This document shows positions 8,615 through 18,236 of a DNA stretch of 40,179 nucleotides, in pieces. Within the stretch, counting starts at the first letter, position 1. Each line of letters starts with the position of its first letter. The translations under genes and the position numbers were made by a program. The notes under the pieces were generated by a model, which made no database searches, had not been told where the DNA came from, and saw only the letters and a program-made list of their open reading frames with translations. The DNA comes from Streptomyces diastatochromogenes (GTDB lineage: Bacteria; Actinomycetota; Actinomycetes; Streptomycetales; Streptomycetaceae), in contig LIQL01000002.1 in assembly GCA_001418405.1 (NCBI GenBank), positions 1-40,179 of the forward strand. Reading direction: 5' to 3'.

Positions 8615-8797
8615 TCAGTCGACCTCCTTGACCGACACGAGGTGGCGGACGGTGTGCACCATGCCGCGGTACTCGGGACGGTCGTCCTTGACAACCACGT
8701 CGTTGATCCGCTTCAGACCAAGCGAACGCAGGGTGTCGCGGTGGTTCTGCTTGCTGCCGATCACGGACTTGACCTGCGTGATTTCGAGGCGAGCCAT
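8615..8797 (-). CDS. rpmD: 50S ribosomal protein L30
   Basis: Small large-subunit protein of 60 residues ([14 protein letters not shown]...), with the family pattern [20 protein letters not shown]. The ATG overlaps the rpsE stop codon (TAATG). Confidence 0.97.
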   Translation of the reverse strand: MARLEITQVKSVIGSKQNHRDTLRSLGLKRINDVVVKDDRPEYRGMVHTVRHLVSVKEVD

Positions 8798-9399
8798 TAC
8801 GCACTCACCCCTGCACGCGCCCGCAGCAGAGCGGCGGGAGCCACGTCCTCCAGCGGCAGGCCACGACGGGCGGCGATCTCCTCGGGCCGCTGCAGGCCCT
8901 TGAGCGCCGTCACCGTGGCGTGCACGATGTTGATCGGGTTCGACGAGCCGAGCGACTTGCTCAGCACGTCGTGGATGCCCGCGCACTCCAGGACGGCGCG
9001 CACCGGGCCACCGGCGATCACACCGGTACCGGGGGAAGCCGGCTTGAGCAGGACGACGCCCGCAGCCTTCTCGCCCTGGATCGGGTGCGGGACGGTACCG
9101 GCGATACGGGGGACCTTGAAGAAGTTCTTCTTGGCCTCTTCCACGCCCTTGGCGATGGCAGCCGGAACTTCCTTGGCCTTGCCGTAACCGACACCTACGG
9201 TGCCGTCACCGTCGCCCACCACGACGAGCGCGGTGAAGCTGAAGCGACGACCACCCTTGACAACCTTGGCGACGCGGTTGATCGCGACAACGCGCTCAAC
9301 GTACGCGGTCTTCTCGGCGGCAGCGCCACCGTCGCGACCCTTCCGGTCCCGCCGCTCGCCGCCACCGGCACCGCTTCCGCGGCGCTGGGGTCCAGCCAT
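8797..9399 (-). CDS. rpsE: 30S ribosomal protein S5
   Basis: Small-subunit protein important for decoding accuracy and mRNA unwinding. It is 200 residues. A Gly/Arg-rich N-terminal extension covers about 1-30. The double-stranded-RNA-binding domain ([21 protein letters not shown]) and the C-terminal domain ([19 protein letters not shown]) follow. The spectinomycin-contact loop VVKGGRR appears wild type. It overlaps rpmD and follows rplR by 46 nt. Confidence 0.97.
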   Translation of the reverse strand: MAGPQRRGSGAGGGERRDRKGRDGGAAAEKTAYVERVVAINRVAKVVKGGRRFSFTALVVVGDGDGTVGVGYGKAKEVPAAIAKGVEEAKKNFFKVPRIAGTVPHPIQGEKAAGVVLLKPASPGTGVIAGGPVRAVLECAGIHDVLSKSLGSSNPINIVHATVTALKGLQRPEEIAARRGLPLEDVAPAALLRARAGVSA

Positions 9400-9445
9400 T
9401 GGATTTACCTCTCTCTGTTACGTCCGCTAGCTCCGGAACCGGGGC

Positions 9446-9829
9446 TTAGAACTTCAGCCCGGCTTCGCGGGCGGCGTCGGCCAGAGCGGCAATCCGCCCG
9501 GCGTACTGCTTGCCACCGCGGTCGAACACGACGGCCTCGACACCGGCGGCCTTGGCACGCTCGGCGACCAGGGCGCCCACCTTCTGGGCCTGGGCGCTCT
9601 TGTCGCCCTCGCCACCACGGATCGACGCGTCCAGGGTCGACGCCGAGGCCACAGTGTGGCCCGCAACATCGTCGATCACCTGGGCGAAGATGCCGCGGTT
9701 GGACCGCGTCACCACCAGACGCGGACGCTCCGAAGTACCCGAAATCCGCTTGCGGATGCGGATGTGGCGACGCTTGGCGGCAGCGCGCTTGTAGGCGTTG
9801 CCCTTAGCGATCTTCACACCGTATGCCAT
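9446..9829 (-). CDS. rplR: 50S ribosomal protein L18
   Basis: 5S rRNA-binding protein of the central protuberance. It is 127 residues with the basic N-terminus ([18 protein letters not shown]) and the core [20 protein letters not shown]. It starts 3 nt after the rplF stop. Confidence 0.97.
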   Translation of the reverse strand: MAYGVKIAKGNAYKRAAAKRRHIRIRKRISGTSERPRLVVTRSNRGIFAQVIDDVAGHTVASASTLDASIRGGEGDKSAQAQKVGALVAERAKAAGVEAVVFDRGGKQYAGRIAALADAAREAGLKF

Positions 9830-9832
9830 GGC

Positions 9833-10372
9833 TTACTTACCCGCCTTTCCGACCTTGCGGCGGATGACTTCGCCCTCGTACTTGACGCCCTTGGCCTTGT
9901 ACGGGTCGGGCTTCCGCAGCTTGCGGATGTTCGCGGCGACCTCGCCGACCTTCTGCTTGTCGATGCCCTCGACGCTGAACTTCGTCGGCGACTCGACCTT
10001 GAACGAGATGCCCTCGGGCGCCTCGATCAGGATCGGGTGGCTGTAGCCCAGGGAGAACTCCAGGTTGGAACCCTTGGCCTGGACGCGGTAACCAACACCG
10101 CTGATCTCGAGCTTCTTCACGTAGCCCTGGGTCACGCCGGTGATCATGTTCGCCACCAGCGTGCGGGACAGGCCGTGCAGGGCCTTGTTCTGACGCTCGT
10201 CGTTCGGACGGGAGACGGCGACGACGCCGTCCTCACCCTTGGCGACCTCGATGGGCGCCGCGACGGTGTGCGAAAGGGAACCCTTGGGGCCCTTCACGTT
10301 GACCGTGCGGCCCTCGATGGTGACGTCCACACCAGCGGGAACCTGGATGGGCAGCTTGCCAATGCGCGACAT
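9833..10372 (-). CDS. rplF: 50S ribosomal protein L6
   Basis: Large-subunit protein near the factor-binding site. It is 179 residues with two L6 repeats (about 1-82 and 83-179) and the C-terminal motif [25 protein letters not shown]. It starts [17 protein letters not shown] and follows rpsH by 21 nt. Confidence 0.97.
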   Translation of the reverse strand: MSRIGKLPIQVPAGVDVTIEGRTVNVKGPKGSLSHTVAAPIEVAKGEDGVVAVSRPNDERQNKALHGLSRTLVANMITGVTQGYVKKLEISGVGYRVQAKGSNLEFSLGYSHPILIEAPEGISFKVESPTKFSVEGIDKQKVGEVAANIRKLRKPDPYKAKGVKYEGEVIRRKVGKAGK

Positions 10373-10393
10373 TAGCTATTCCTCCGTTCCCGA

Positions 10394-10792
10394 TTACCAG
10401 ACGTAGGCGAGGACTTCCCCACCCACGCCCTTCTTGCTGGCCTGCTGGCCGGTCAGGAGACCGTGGGACGTGGAGATGATCGCCACGCCCAGGCCGCCGA
10501 GGACCTTCGGCAGGTTGGTGGACTTTGCGTAGACCCGCAGACCCGGCTTCGAGATTCGCTTGATGCCGGCGATCGAGCGCTCGCGGTTCGGCCCGAACTT
10601 CAGCTCCAGGACGAGGTTCTTGCCAACCTCTGCGTCCTCGACGCTCCAGCCGGTGATGTAACCCTCCTGCTGGAGGATCTCCGCGATGTGCGACTTGATC
10701 TTGCTGTGCGGCATCGCCACGGAGTCGTGGTACGCCGAGTTCGCGTTACGCAGACGGGTCAACATGTCTGCGATGGGATCAGTCATGGTCAT
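10394..10792 (-). CDS. rpsH: 30S ribosomal protein S8
   Basis: Primary 16S rRNA-binding protein. It is 132 residues starting [23 protein letters not shown], with the C-terminal signature [26 protein letters not shown]. In E. coli S8 represses the spc operon by binding the rplX-rplE junction. Here that junction is only a TGATG overlap, so no equivalent hairpin can sit between those genes. A 176-nt spacer with hairpins precedes rpsH. Confidence 0.97.
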   Translation of the reverse strand: MTMTDPIADMLTRLRNANSAYHDSVAMPHSKIKSHIAEILQQEGYITGWSVEDAEVGKNLVLELKFGPNRERSIAGIKRISKPGLRVYAKSTNLPKVLGGLGVAIISTSHGLLTGQQASKKGVGGEVLAYVW

Positions 10793-10904
10793 GAATTGGC
10801 CTTCGGCCTCTCTCGCCGGGGTTTCCTATATGCGCCATCCCTCTCCCCGATCTCGGTCGGGACGGGTGCGGCACGGGGACCTACGGCGTAGTAAGCGACG
10901 TTAT

Positions 10905-10919
10905 GCGGGCGGAGCCCGC
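10905..10919 (-). other. Stem-loop in the rpsN-rpsH spacer
   Basis: Perfect 6-bp stem GCGGGC / GCCCGC with a 3-nt loop in the 239-nt spacer 10793-11031. The spacer is otherwise GC-rich with no clear promoter. It could be a processing or translational-regulation site. Confidence 0.4.
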
Positions 10920-11031
10920 GGTCGGTCTCGGGCGGCGGGGCGCCCAAACCCTTCCAGCGTACGGGAAACGGGTCCGGGCCCCCACCAGCCGATTGCTTAC
11001 CGAGAGCCTCCGGTAATGCCCAACTAGGCGA

Positions 11032-11217
11032 TTACCAGGAGCTCTTGGTCACGCCCGGCAGCTCGCCACGGTGAGCCATCTCACGAAGGCACACGCGGCA
11101 CAGGCCGAACTTGCGGTACACGGAGTGCGGGCGGCCACAGCGCTGGCAGCGGGTGTAGGCACGCACACCGAACTTGGGCTTACGAGCAGCCTTGGCAATA
11201 AGAGCCTTCTTCGCCAT
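11032..11217 (-). CDS. rpsN: 30S ribosomal protein S14, type Z (zinc-binding)
   Basis: Short zinc-ribbon form of S14, 61 residues, with ligands C24, C27, C40 and C43 (CQRC...CRVC). It assembles into the 30S head. The location in the spc operon between rplE and rpsH marks it as the primary rather than a stress paralogue. It starts 5 nt after the rplE stop. Confidence 0.97.
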   Translation of the reverse strand: MAKKALIAKAARKPKFGVRAYTRCQRCGRPHSVYRKFGLCRVCLREMAHRGELPGVTKSSW

Positions 11218-11222
11218 CTCGC

Positions 11223-11783
11223 TTACGCCTCCTTGAACGGGAAGCCGAGGTGACGAAGCAGGGCACGGCCCTCGTCGTCGTTGGTCGCCGTGGTCACCAC
11301 GGTGATGTCCATACCCCGGGTACGGTCGATCTTGTCCTGGTCGATCTCGTGGAACATGACCTGCTCGGTGAGACCGAAGGTGTAGTTGCCCCGACCGTCG
11401 AACTGCTTCGGGGACAGACCACGGAAGTCGCGGATGCGCGGCAGCGCCAGCGACAGCAGGCGGTCCAGGAACTCCCACATGCGGTCACCGCGGAGGGTGA
11501 CGTGGGCACCGATCGGCTGGCCCTCACGCAGCTTGAACTGCGCGATGGACTTACGGGCCTTGGTGACGGCCGGCTTCTGGCCGGTGATCGTGGTGAGGTC
11601 GCGGATGGCGCCCTCGATCAGCTTGGAGTCGCGGGCGGCGTCGCCCACACCCATGTTGACCACGATCTTGGTCAGACCGGGGATCTGCATGACGTTCTCG
11701 TAGGAGAACTCGTCCTTCAGCTTCCCGGCGATCTCTTCGCGGTAGCGCGTCTTGAGACGCGGCGCGTTGGTGGTGGCAGTCAT
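11223..11783 (-). CDS. rplE: 50S ribosomal protein L5
   Basis: 5S rRNA-binding protein contacting P-site tRNA. The 186 residues include [38 protein letters not shown] and the L5 C-terminal domain ending in [27 protein letters not shown]. The ATG overlaps the rplX stop (TGATG). Confidence 0.97.
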   Translation of the reverse strand: MTATTNAPRLKTRYREEIAGKLKDEFSYENVMQIPGLTKIVVNMGVGDAARDSKLIEGAIRDLTTITGQKPAVTKARKSIAQFKLREGQPIGAHVTLRGDRMWEFLDRLLSLALPRIRDFRGLSPKQFDGRGNYTFGLTEQVMFHEIDQDKIDRTRGMDITVVTTATNDDEGRALLRHLGFPFKEA

Positions 11784-12106
11784 CAGATGTCCTCACCGGT
11801 CCGCTTGGCAACGCGGATCTTGTTGCCCTCGTCGTCAAAGCGGTACCCGACGCGGGTAACGACCTTCTTGCCGTCCTGCTCCACGACCAGCTGCACGTTG
11901 CTGACGTGGACGGGGGCCTCGGTCGTCACGATGCCGCCGGTCTGCGAACCACGAGCGGTCTGTCCGGCCTTGGTGTGCTTCTTGACCCGGTTGACACCCT
12001 CGACCAGAACACGGTCCTCGCGGGGGTAGGCCGCGATGACCTTGCCCTGCTTGCCCTTGTCCTTGCCGGTGATGACCTGGACCAGGTCGCCCTTCTTGAT
12101 CTTCAT
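11783..12106 (-). CDS. rplX: 50S ribosomal protein L24
   Basis: Assembly-initiator protein of the large subunit. It is 107 residues with the N-terminal KOW motif ([21 protein letters not shown]). It starts 3 nt after the rplN stop and overlaps rplE. Confidence 0.97.
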   Translation of the reverse strand: MKIKKGDLVQVITGKDKGKQGKVIAAYPREDRVLVEGVNRVKKHTKAGQTARGSQTGGIVTTEAPVHVSNVQLVVEQDGKKVVTRVGYRFDDEGNKIRVAKRTGEDI

Positions 12107-12109
12107 CGG

Positions 12110-12478
12110 TTACAGCACCTCCGGCGCGAGCGAGATGATCTTCATGAACTTCTTCTCGCGCAGCTCACGGCCCACGGGGCCGAAGATACGGGTGCCGCGG
12201 GGGTCGCCATCGTTCTTGAGGATGACGGCCGCGTTCTCGTCGAAGCGGATGTACGAGCCGTCCGGACGGCGGCGCTCCTTGACGGTGCGAACGATGACGG
12301 CCTTGACGACGTCACCCTTCTTCACGTTGCCACCGGGGATCGCGTCCTTGACGGTGGCGACGATGACGTCACCGATGCCCGCGTAGCGGCGACCGGAACC
12401 ACCGAGAACACGGATGCAAAGGATTTCCTTCGCACCAGTGTTGTCGGCGACGCGCAGTCGCGACTCCTGCTGGATCAC
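12110..12478 (-). CDS. rplN: 50S ribosomal protein L14
   Basis: Large-subunit interface protein of 122 residues with a five-stranded barrel ([39 protein letters not shown]). The start is GTG at 12478 with an AGGAGAT site upstream. It is the first gene of the spc segment. Its 141-nt leader has a candidate promoter, a 21-bp palindrome and two mutually exclusive hairpins, so it is likely separately controlled. Confidence 0.97.
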   Translation of the reverse strand: MIQQESRLRVADNTGAKEILCIRVLGGSGRRYAGIGDVIVATVKDAIPGGNVKKGDVVKAVIVRTVKERRRPDGSYIRFDENAAVILKNDGDPRGTRIFGPVGRELREKKFMKIISLAPEVL

Positions 12479-12495
12479 GTCTATCTCCTGAATGT

Positions 12496-12546
12496 CTGCC
12501 GGTTCCCGGCAGGGGCCCGCCCCTTACGGGACGTCAGCCCCTGCCG
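12496..12546 (-). promoter_or_regulatory. Mutually exclusive hairpins in the rplN leader
   Basis: The upstream hairpin pairs CGGCAGGGGC (12537-12546 read on minus) with GCCCCTGCCG (12507-12516). Inside it is a second stem capped by a GTAA tetraloop. The downstream hairpin is CTGCCGG-GAA-CCGGCAG (12496-12512). The two share bases 12507-12512, so only one can form. The second ends 17 nt from the rplN start, beside the ribosome site. Confidence 0.6.
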
Positions 12547-12562
12547 AGCCTGGCGGAACTGT

Positions 12563-12583
12563 TCCTAGGGGGTCCCCCTAGGA
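12563..12583. repeat. 21-bp perfect palindrome upstream of rplN
   Basis: TCCTAGGGGG and its reverse complement are separated by one base. It overlaps the candidate -10 box at 12575-12580. It could be the S10-operon terminator stem or an operator. Confidence 0.65.
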
Positions 12584-12603
12584 GGGATGTGCTTGCCTGT
12601 CGA
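12575..12603 (-). promoter_or_regulatory. Candidate promoter of rplN and the spc operon
   Basis: The -35 box TCGACA (12598-12603) matches TTGACA at 5 of 6 positions. The spacer is 17 nt and the -10 is TAGGGG (12575-12580). The -10 lacks the final T, and the site lies within the palindrome, so confidence is modest. Confidence 0.35.
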
Positions 12604-12619
12604 AATCCCCGCGAGGGAA

Positions 12620-12901
12620 TTACTTGGCCTTCTCGAGGATCTCGACGATGCGCCAGCGCTTGGTGGCGGACAGCGGCCGGGTCTCCATCAGGAGGACGCG
12701 GTCGCCGACGCCGGCAGCGTTCTGCTCGTCGTGCGCCTTGAGCTTGTTGGTACGGCGGATGACCTTGCCGTACAGCGCGTGCTTGACGCGGTCCTCGACG
12801 GCGACGACGACGGTCTTGTCCATCTTGTCGCTGACGACCAGACCCTCACGGGTCTTGCGGAAACCGCGCTCGTTCGTCTCAGTCACATTCTTCTCGCTCA
12901 T
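12620..12901 (-). CDS. rpsQ: 30S ribosomal protein S17
   Basis: OB-fold 16S rRNA-binding protein, 93 residues, with [26 protein letters not shown]. The ATG overlaps the rpmC stop (TGATG). It is the last gene of the S10 segment, with a structured 141-nt spacer after it. Confidence 0.97.
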   Translation of the reverse strand: MSEKNVTETNERGFRKTREGLVVSDKMDKTVVVAVEDRVKHALYGKVIRRTNKLKAHDEQNAAGVGDRVLLMETRPLSATKRWRIVEILEKAK

Positions 12902-13125
12902 CAGGCGCTCTCCACCGTCTCGATGCCGAGCTCGCGCTCCCGCATCAGGGTGTAGATCCGGGCGATGTCCTTGCGGACGGCCTTCAGCCGGCCGTGGTTC
13001 TCGAGCTGTCCCGTCGCCGCCTGGAAGCGGAGGTTGAACAGCTCCTCCTTGGCCTCACGCAGCTTGGCAACGAGGTCCTCGTTGTTCAGCTCGCGCAGCT
13101 CGGTCGCCTTGGTACCGGCCGCCAT
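12901..13125 (-). CDS. rpmC: 50S ribosomal protein L29
   Basis: Two-helix protein at the exit tunnel, a docking point for trigger factor and SRP. It is 74 residues from the ATG at 13125 ([35 protein letters not shown] in outline). The ATG overlaps the rplP stop (TGATG). An in-frame GTG one codon earlier is possible but less likely. Confidence 0.96.
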   Translation of the reverse strand: MAAGTKATELRELNNEDLVAKLREAKEELFNLRFQAATGQLENHGRLKAVRKDIARIYTLMRERELGIETVESA

Positions 13126-13544
13126 CACGACTCACCTGCCTCGCGCCGCACGATGCGGCACTTCATCGGAAGCTTGTGGGCGGCGCGGGTCAGCGCCTCC
13201 TTGGCAACCTTTTCGTTCGGGAAGGACAGCTCGAACATCACCCGACCGGGCTTGACGTTCGCGATCCACCACTCCGGGGAACCCTTACCGGAACCCATGC
13301 GGGTTTCGGCCGGCTTCTTCGTCAGCGGGCGGTCGGGGTAGATGTTGATCCACACCTTGCCGCCACGCTTGATGTGACGCGTCATGGCGATACGAGCGGA
13401 CTCGATCTGACGGTTCGTCACGTAGGCCGCGGTGACGGCCTGAATGCCGTACTCACCGAAGGCAAGCTCGGTACCGCCCTTGGCCATACCGTTCCGCTTC
13501 GGGTGGTGCTGCTTGCGGTGCTTGACCCTGCGAGGGATCAGCAT
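13125..13544 (-). CDS. rplP: 50S ribosomal protein L16
   Basis: Large-subunit protein at the A-site side. It is 139 residues starting [19 protein letters not shown], with the signature [21 protein letters not shown] and the C-terminal [14 protein letters not shown]. The ATG at 13544 follows the rpsC stop by 5 nt, and the GGAGGG site sits inside the end of rpsC. The reading frame is open further upstream, but that stretch is rpsC in another frame. Confidence 0.97.
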   Translation of the reverse strand: MLIPRRVKHRKQHHPKRNGMAKGGTELAFGEYGIQAVTAAYVTNRQIESARIAMTRHIKRGGKVWINIYPDRPLTKKPAETRMGSGKGSPEWWIANVKPGRVMFELSFPNEKVAKEALTRAAHKLPMKCRIVRREAGES

Positions 13545-13549
13545 GTCGG

Positions 13550-14374
13550 TCAGCCCTCCGTTCCAGGGTTCTCCGCCGGAGCAGCGGCAGCGGCCTCGGC
13601 CTTGGGGGCCTCGGCAGCCGGCGCCTGCTGCTGCGGCTTGCGGCCGCGGCCGCCACGCTCGCCACCACGACGCGGGCGCTCGTTGCCACCACCACGGGCC
13701 GGGCGGTTGCCCGCACGGGCGGCGGCGTTCTCGGCACGCACCTCGGCGATGTTCTTGACGTCGCCCTTGTAGATCCAGACCTTCACGCCGATACGGCCGA
13801 AGGTGGTCTTGGCCTCGAAGAAGCCGTAGTCGACGTTCGCACGGAGCGTGTGCAGGGGCACACGGCCCTCGCGGTAGAACTCCGAACGGGACATCTCGGC
13901 GCCGCCGAGACGGCCACCACACTGGATCTTGATGCCCTTGGCGCCGGCCTTCATCGTCGACTGCATGCTCTTACGCATGGCGCGACGGAAGGAGACGCGG
14001 GAGGACAGCTGCTCGGCGACGGCCTGGGCCACCAGCTGAGCGTCGGTCTCGGGGTTCTTGACCTCGAGGATGTTCAGCTGGACCTGCTTGCCGGTCAGCT
14101 TCTCCAGCTCACCGCGGATGCGGTCGGCCTCGGCGCCGCGGCGGCCGATGACGATGCCCGGGCGAGCGGTGTGGATGTCAACGCGGACGCGCTCACGGGT
14201 GCGCTCGATCTCCACCTTGGAGATGCCGGCGCGCTCCATGCCCTTCGTCATCATGCGACGAATGGCGACGTCTTCCTTGACGTAGTCCTTGTACAGCTTG
14301 TCGGCGTACCAACGCGACTTGAAGTCGGTGGTGATGCCGAGCCGGAACCCATGCGGGTTTACCTTCTGGCCCAT
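13550..14374 (-). CDS. rpsC: 30S ribosomal protein S3
   Basis: mRNA-entry protein with helicase activity. It is 274 residues: N-terminal domain, KH type II domain ([20 protein letters not shown]) and C-terminal domain ([25 protein letters not shown]). A long Arg/Gly then Ala/Pro-rich tail (about 215-274, ending PAENPGTEG) is typical of actinobacteria. The ATG overlaps the rplV stop (TAATG). Confidence 0.97.
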   Translation of the reverse strand: MGQKVNPHGFRLGITTDFKSRWYADKLYKDYVKEDVAIRRMMTKGMERAGISKVEIERTRERVRVDIHTARPGIVIGRRGAEADRIRGELEKLTGKQVQLNILEVKNPETDAQLVAQAVAEQLSSRVSFRRAMRKSMQSTMKAGAKGIKIQCGGRLGGAEMSRSEFYREGRVPLHTLRANVDYGFFEAKTTFGRIGVKVWIYKGDVKNIAEVRAENAAARAGNRPARGGGNERPRRGGERGGRGRKPQQQAPAAEAPKAEAAAAAPAENPGTEG

Positions 14375-14721
14375 TACCGGGTTCCTTCCTTGCTGCTGAC
14401 GACCACGGTGATGTGGCTGGTCCGCTTACGGATCCGGTAGGCACGGCCCTGGGCACGCGGACGGAACCGCTTCAGGGTCGGGCCCTCATCCACGTACGCC
14501 TCGCTGATGACCAGCGAAGAGGCGTCGGTGTGGTCGTAGTTGTGCGCGGCGTTGGCAATGGCGCTGTCCAGCACCTTGCCCACCGGCACGCTCGCGGCCT
14601 GCGGGGCGAAACGCAGGACCGCCTGAGCCTCCGTGGCATCCATGCCACGGATAAGGTCCACCACGCGGCGGGCCTTCATGGGCGTGACGCGGATGTACCG
14701 CGCCTGGGCCCTGGCTTCCAT
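14374..14721 (-). CDS. rplV: 50S ribosomal protein L22
   Basis: Exit-tunnel protein, 115 residues from the ATG at 14721 ([26 protein letters not shown]). This start has an AAGGGA site 5 nt upstream and matches the family N-terminus. An in-frame ATG at 14745 would add 8 residues (MTDTEGTT) with a weaker site. The beta-hairpin region involved in macrolide resistance appears intact ([20 protein letters not shown]). Confidence 0.93.
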   Translation of the reverse strand: MEARAQARYIRVTPMKARRVVDLIRGMDATEAQAVLRFAPQAASVPVGKVLDSAIANAAHNYDHTDASSLVISEAYVDEGPTLKRFRPRAQGRAYRIRKRTSHITVVVSSKEGTR

Positions 14722-14765
14722 GGTTGTCCCTTCGGTGTCAGTCATAGTCTTCGCACTCCGGTCGA

Positions 14766-15047
14766 TCAGCGACGACGCGACTTGCGGTCGTCCTTCTCGT
14801 GGCCGCGGAAGGTGCGGGTCGGCGCAAACTCGCCGAGCTTGTGGCCGACCATCGACTCGGTGACGAACACCGGGACGTGCTTGCGGCCGTCGTGCACCGC
14901 GATCGTGTGGCCGAGCATGGCCGGGACGATCATGGAGCGGCGGGACCAGGTCTTGATGACGTTCTTGGTGCCTGCGTCGTTCTGTACGTCCACCTTCTTG
15001 GCGAGGTGGTCGTCGACGAAGGGCCCCTTCTTGAGACTGCGCGGCAT
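14766..15047 (-). CDS. rpsS: 30S ribosomal protein S19
   Basis: 30S head protein of 93 residues ([19 protein letters not shown]), with [43 protein letters not shown] conserved core. It starts 12 nt after the rplB stop. Confidence 0.97.
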   Translation of the reverse strand: MPRSLKKGPFVDDHLAKKVDVQNDAGTKNVIKTWSRRSMIVPAMLGHTIAVHDGRKHVPVFVTESMVGHKLGEFAPTRTFRGHEKDDRKSRRR

Positions 15048-15059
15048 CTAAACCCGCTC

Positions 15060-15896
15060 CTAGCGCTTCTTGTTCGTCTTGCGGCGGCGGACGATGTACT
15101 TGTTGCTGGCCTTCTTCGGCGAGCGAGTACGACCCTCCTTCTTGCCCCAGGGCGAGACCGGGTGGCGACCACCGGAAGTCTTGCCCTCACCACCACCGTG
15201 CGGGTGGTCAACCGGGTTCATCACGACACCACGCACGGTCGGGCGGACGCCCTTCCAGCGCATGCGGCCGGCCTTACCCCAGTTGATGTTCGACTGCTCG
15301 GCGTTGCCGACCTCGCCAACAGTGGCGCGGCAGCGGACATCGACCAGGCGGATCTCGCCGGACGGCATGCGCAGGTGGGCCATGGAGCCCTCACGCGCCA
15401 GCAGCTGCACGGAGGCACCCGCGGAGCGGGCGAACTTCGCGCCGCCGCCGGGCCGCAGCTCGATGGCGTGGATGGTCGTACCGACCGGGATGTTGCGCAG
15501 CGGCAGGTTGTTGCCCGGCTTGATGTCGGCGCCAGCGCCGTTCTCAATCCGGTCACCCTGCTGCAGGCCGCGCGGCGCGATGATGTAGCGCTTCTCGCCG
15601 TCCGCGTAGTGCAGCAGCGCGATGCGCGCGGTGCGGTTGGGGTCGTACTCGATGTGCGCGACCTTGGCCGGCACGCCGTCCTTGTCGTGACGACGGAAGT
15701 CGATCACGCGGTAGGCGCGCTTGTGGCCACCGCCCTGGTGGCGAACGGTCACACGACCGGCGTTGTTACGGCCGCCCTTGCTGTGCAGCGGGCGGACCAG
15801 CGACTTCTCCGGCGTGGACCGCGTGATCTCGACAAAGTCGGCGACGCTGGAGCCACGACGGCCCGGGGTCGTCGGCTTGTACTTGCGGATACCCAT
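15060..15896 (-). CDS. rplB: 50S ribosomal protein L2
   Basis: Central 23S rRNA-binding protein needed for peptidyl transfer and subunit association. It is 278 residues ([21 protein letters not shown]), with the conserved C-terminal motif [19 protein letters not shown] containing the histidine near the peptidyl transferase centre. It lies 39 nt after rplW. Confidence 0.98.
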   Translation of the reverse strand: MGIRKYKPTTPGRRGSSVADFVEITRSTPEKSLVRPLHSKGGRNNAGRVTVRHQGGGHKRAYRVIDFRRHDKDGVPAKVAHIEYDPNRTARIALLHYADGEKRYIIAPRGLQQGDRIENGAGADIKPGNNLPLRNIPVGTTIHAIELRPGGGAKFARSAGASVQLLAREGSMAHLRMPSGEIRLVDVRCRATVGEVGNAEQSNINWGKAGRMRWKGVRPTVRGVVMNPVDHPHGGGEGKTSGGRHPVSPWGKKEGRTRSPKKASNKYIVRRRKTNKKR

Positions 15897-15935
15897 TTCT
15901 CAGTCCTCGTCCGATTCCGGACGACTCGGACTCCG

Positions 15936-16259
15936 TTAGGAGACCGGGCCGCCGAAGATGTCGATACGGTCGCCCTCGGCGAGGGTCACGATGGCGCGCT
16001 TGGTGTCAGCGCGCTTACCGAAACCGGTCTTGGTGCGCTTGCGCTTACCCTGACGGTTAATCGTGTTGACCCCGGTGACCTTGACCGAGAAGACCGCCTC
16101 GACGGCCTGCTTGATCTGGGTCTTGTTCGAGCCGGGCGCGACGATGAACGTGTACTTGTTCTCGTCCAGCAGCGCGTAGCTCTTCTCGGACACAACCGGC
16201 TTGACGAGGACGTCACGCGGGTCCGTGAAGGTCTTGCTGGTGACGACGGCCTCACTCAT
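15936..16259 (-). CDS. rplW: 50S ribosomal protein L23
   Basis: Exit-tunnel docking protein of 107 residues, with [35 protein letters not shown] and the basic loop [17 protein letters not shown]. The ATG overlaps the rplD stop (TGATG). Confidence 0.97.
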   Translation of the reverse strand: MSEAVVTSKTFTDPRDVLVKPVVSEKSYALLDENKYTFIVAPGSNKTQIKQAVEAVFSVKVTGVNTINRQGKRKRTKTGFGKRADTKRAIVTLAEGDRIDIFGGPVS

Positions 16260-16909
16260 CAGGCGTCGCTCCCTTCGGTCTCAACGGCCTTGGGGCCAGA
16301 CACGAAGGACTCGAAGGCGGCCTTGGTGAAGACCACGTCGTCGGAGACGAGCACGTCGTACGTGTTCAGCTGGCCCGGCTCCAGGATGTGCACCTGGGGC
16401 AGGTTACGGGCGGACAGCCACGCGGCCTCGTCGGAGCGCTCGGCGACCAGCAGCACGTTCTTGCGGTCGCTGACCTTGCCGAGCAGGCCCTTGGCGGCCT
16501 TGGTGGACACCGCGCCGTCGACCACGCCGGAGACGACGTGGATGCGGCTGTGGCGGGCCCGGTCGGAGAGGGCACCGCGCAGCGCGGCGGCCTTCATCTT
16601 CTTCGGGGTCCGCTGGCTGTAGTCACGCGGCACGGGGCCGTGGACGACGCCACCGCCGGCGAACTGCGGCGCACGGGTCGAACCCTGGCGCGCGCGGCCG
16701 GTGCCCTTCTGGCGGTACGGCTTCTTGCCACCGCCGCGGACCTCGCCACGGGTCTTGGTCTTGTGCGTGCCCTGGCGGGCAGCGGCCAGCTGTGCGACGA
16801 CGACCTGGTGGATCAGCGGAATGCTGACCTTCGCGTCGAAGATCTCCGCGGGGAGCTCGACGGTCCCGGCCTTGTCGCCTGCCGGCGAAAGGATGTCAAT
16901 GGTGCTCAT
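16259..16909 (-). CDS. rplD: 50S ribosomal protein L4
   Basis: Tunnel-constriction protein of 216 residues. It has the extended loop [27 protein letters not shown] and the globular C-terminal domain. L4 represses the S10 operon in E. coli; that control is not established for Streptomyces. It starts 8 nt after rplC. Confidence 0.97.
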   Translation of the reverse strand: MSTIDILSPAGDKAGTVELPAEIFDAKVSIPLIHQVVVAQLAAARQGTHKTKTRGEVRGGGKKPYRQKGTGRARQGSTRAPQFAGGGVVHGPVPRDYSQRTPKKMKAAALRGALSDRARHSRIHVVSGVVDGAVSTKAAKGLLGKVSDRKNVLLVAERSDEAAWLSARNLPQVHILEPGQLNTYDVLVSDDVVFTKAAFESFVSGPKAVETEGSDA

Positions 16910-16917
16910 CGGTTACC

Positions 16918-17562
16918 TCAGGCCCCCTTGGCCGCGGTACGGACCAGGACGAGGCCGCCGTTCGGACCAGGAACTGCGCCCTTGATGAGCAGCAGACCCT
17001 TCTCCGCGTCAACGGCGTGGACGGTCAGGTTCTGGGTGGTGACCCGCTCATTGCCCATACGGCCGGCCATCCGCATGCCCTTGAACACGCGGCCCGGGGT
17101 GGCGCAGCCACCGATGGAACCAGGCTTACGGTGCACGCGGTGGGCACCGTGCGAGGCCTTGCCGCCGTGGAAGCCGTGACGCTTCATGACGCCGGCGAAG
17201 CCCTTGCCCTTGCTCTTGCCGGTCACGTCCACCTTGACGCCGGACTCGAAGGTCTCAGCGGTCAGCTCCTGGCCGAGGGTGTACTCGCCGGCATCGGCGG
17301 TACGGACCTCGACGAGGTGGCGACGGGGGGTGACGTCGGCCTTCGCGAAGTGGCCCTTGAGGGGCTTGTTCACCTTGCGCGGGTCGATCTCGCCAAAGGC
17401 GATCTGGACGGAGTCGTAGCCGTCCTGGTCATTGGTGCGCACCTGGGTAACGACGCAGGGGCCGGCCTTCACCACGGTCACCGGGACGACACGGTTGTTC
17501 TCGTCCCAGACCTGGGTCATGCCGAGCTTCTCGCCCAGGAGCCCCTTGATCTGCTTAGCCAT
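16918..17562 (-). CDS. rplC: 50S ribosomal protein L3
   Basis: Early-assembly protein reaching the peptidyl transferase centre. It is 214 residues ([31 protein letters not shown]), with the loop [31 protein letters not shown]. It starts 14 nt after rpsJ. Confidence 0.97.
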   Translation of the reverse strand: MAKQIKGLLGEKLGMTQVWDENNRVVPVTVVKAGPCVVTQVRTNDQDGYDSVQIAFGEIDPRKVNKPLKGHFAKADVTPRRHLVEVRTADAGEYTLGQELTAETFESGVKVDVTGKSKGKGFAGVMKRHGFHGGKASHGAHRVHRKPGSIGGCATPGRVFKGMRMAGRMGNERVTTQNLTVHAVDAEKGLLLIKGAVPGPNGGLVLVRTAAKGA

Positions 17563-17576
17563 CTCTTCCGCGCCTC

Positions 17577-17885
17577 TCAGAGCTTGATCTCGATGTCAAC
17601 GCCGGCCGGAAGGTCCAGGCGCATCAGCGAGTCAACGGTCTTGGGCGTCGGGTCGAGGATGTCGATCAGGCGCTTGTGCGTGCGCATCTCGAAGTGCTCG
17701 CGCGAGTCCTTGTACTTGTGCGGCGACTTGATGACGCAGTACACGTTCTTCTCAGTGGGCAGCGGCACCGGGCCCGCGACCGACGCACCAGTGCGGGTCA
17801 CCGTCTCGACGATCTTCTTCGCCGAGGAGTCGATGACCTCGTGGTCGTAGGCCTTGAGCCGGATGCGGATCTTCTGTCCCGCCAT
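17577..17885 (-). CDS. rpsJ: 30S ribosomal protein S10 (NusE)
   Basis: 30S head protein that also binds NusB and NusG in antitermination and transcription-translation coupling. It is 102 residues from the ATG at 17885 ([19 protein letters not shown]), with the signature [35 protein letters not shown]. The frame stays open for 94 codons upstream, but the conserved protein begins here. It is the first gene of the S10 operon, behind a 416-nt spacer. Confidence 0.97.
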   Translation of the reverse strand: MAGQKIRIRLKAYDHEVIDSSAKKIVETVTRTGASVAGPVPLPTEKNVYCVIKSPHKYKDSREHFEMRTHKRLIDILDPTPKTVDSLMRLDLPAGVDIEIKL

Positions 17886-17941
17886 GGCTACTTCGTAGTC
17901 CTGTCTCTCGTAACGCTCTGGGACCCGGGAGGTCACCGTTC

Positions 17942-17970
17942 TTCTCCGACCCACGCGGTCGGGCGTGTCG
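17942..17970 (-). promoter_or_regulatory. Shared leader element, rpsJ copy
   Basis: A 29-bp block that matches 27 of 29 bases of a block at 22707-22735 in front of rpsL. It lies 56 nt upstream of rpsJ. On the minus strand it forms CCGACC-GCGTG-GGTCGG. In the rpsJ frame it encodes DTPDRVGR. Confidence 0.7.
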
Positions 17971-18205
17971 CACCCCTTCTCGTAAATCTCCACATGGAAG
18001 ATCCCTCGAGGAGGAGAACATGGGGGAAGAACACCCACCGGGCGCCTGGAGGAGGCACCCCGCTGACGCTTCCCGGAAGATTCCCGTACTTCCGCCCCTG
18101 AAAAGGAGCGACGAATACCTGGGACTCGCTTCCGGTCCTCCCGGCGGGAGGCGCGCAGCATCGGCACTCAACCGAGCAACCTGGACAGTGTGCCACACGG
18201 GCCGC

Positions 18206-18235
18206 GCGTAAGGCCAATCGAGGCCCAACTGTCAA
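18206..18235 (-). promoter_or_regulatory. Candidate rpsJ (S10 operon) promoter
   Basis: A perfect -35 TTGACA (18230-18235) begins 1 nt after the tuf terminator stem. With an 18-nt spacer the -10 would be TTACGC, which is poor. The real -10 could be another hexamer (for example CACACT, further downstream). Confidence 0.3.
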
Positions 18236-18236
18236 G

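Larger units (their letters stand above)
17886..18236 (-). other. Long rpsJ leader and tuf-rpsJ spacer
   Basis: The non-coding spacer between the tuf terminator and rpsJ contains the shared leader element and a candidate -35 TTGACA at 18230-18235 (18-nt spacer to TTACGC at 18206-18211). It also contains two anti-Shine-Dalgarno-like CCTCC stretches near 18010 and 18050. On the plus strand it has a 63-codon open frame (18020-18211). No confident gene was found. Confidence 0.5.

Noticed and set aside
17886..18167. 94-codon N-terminal extension of S10
   Set aside because: S10 is conserved from the ATG at 17885. The extension is leader sequence, although its open frame is discussed as a possible leader peptide.
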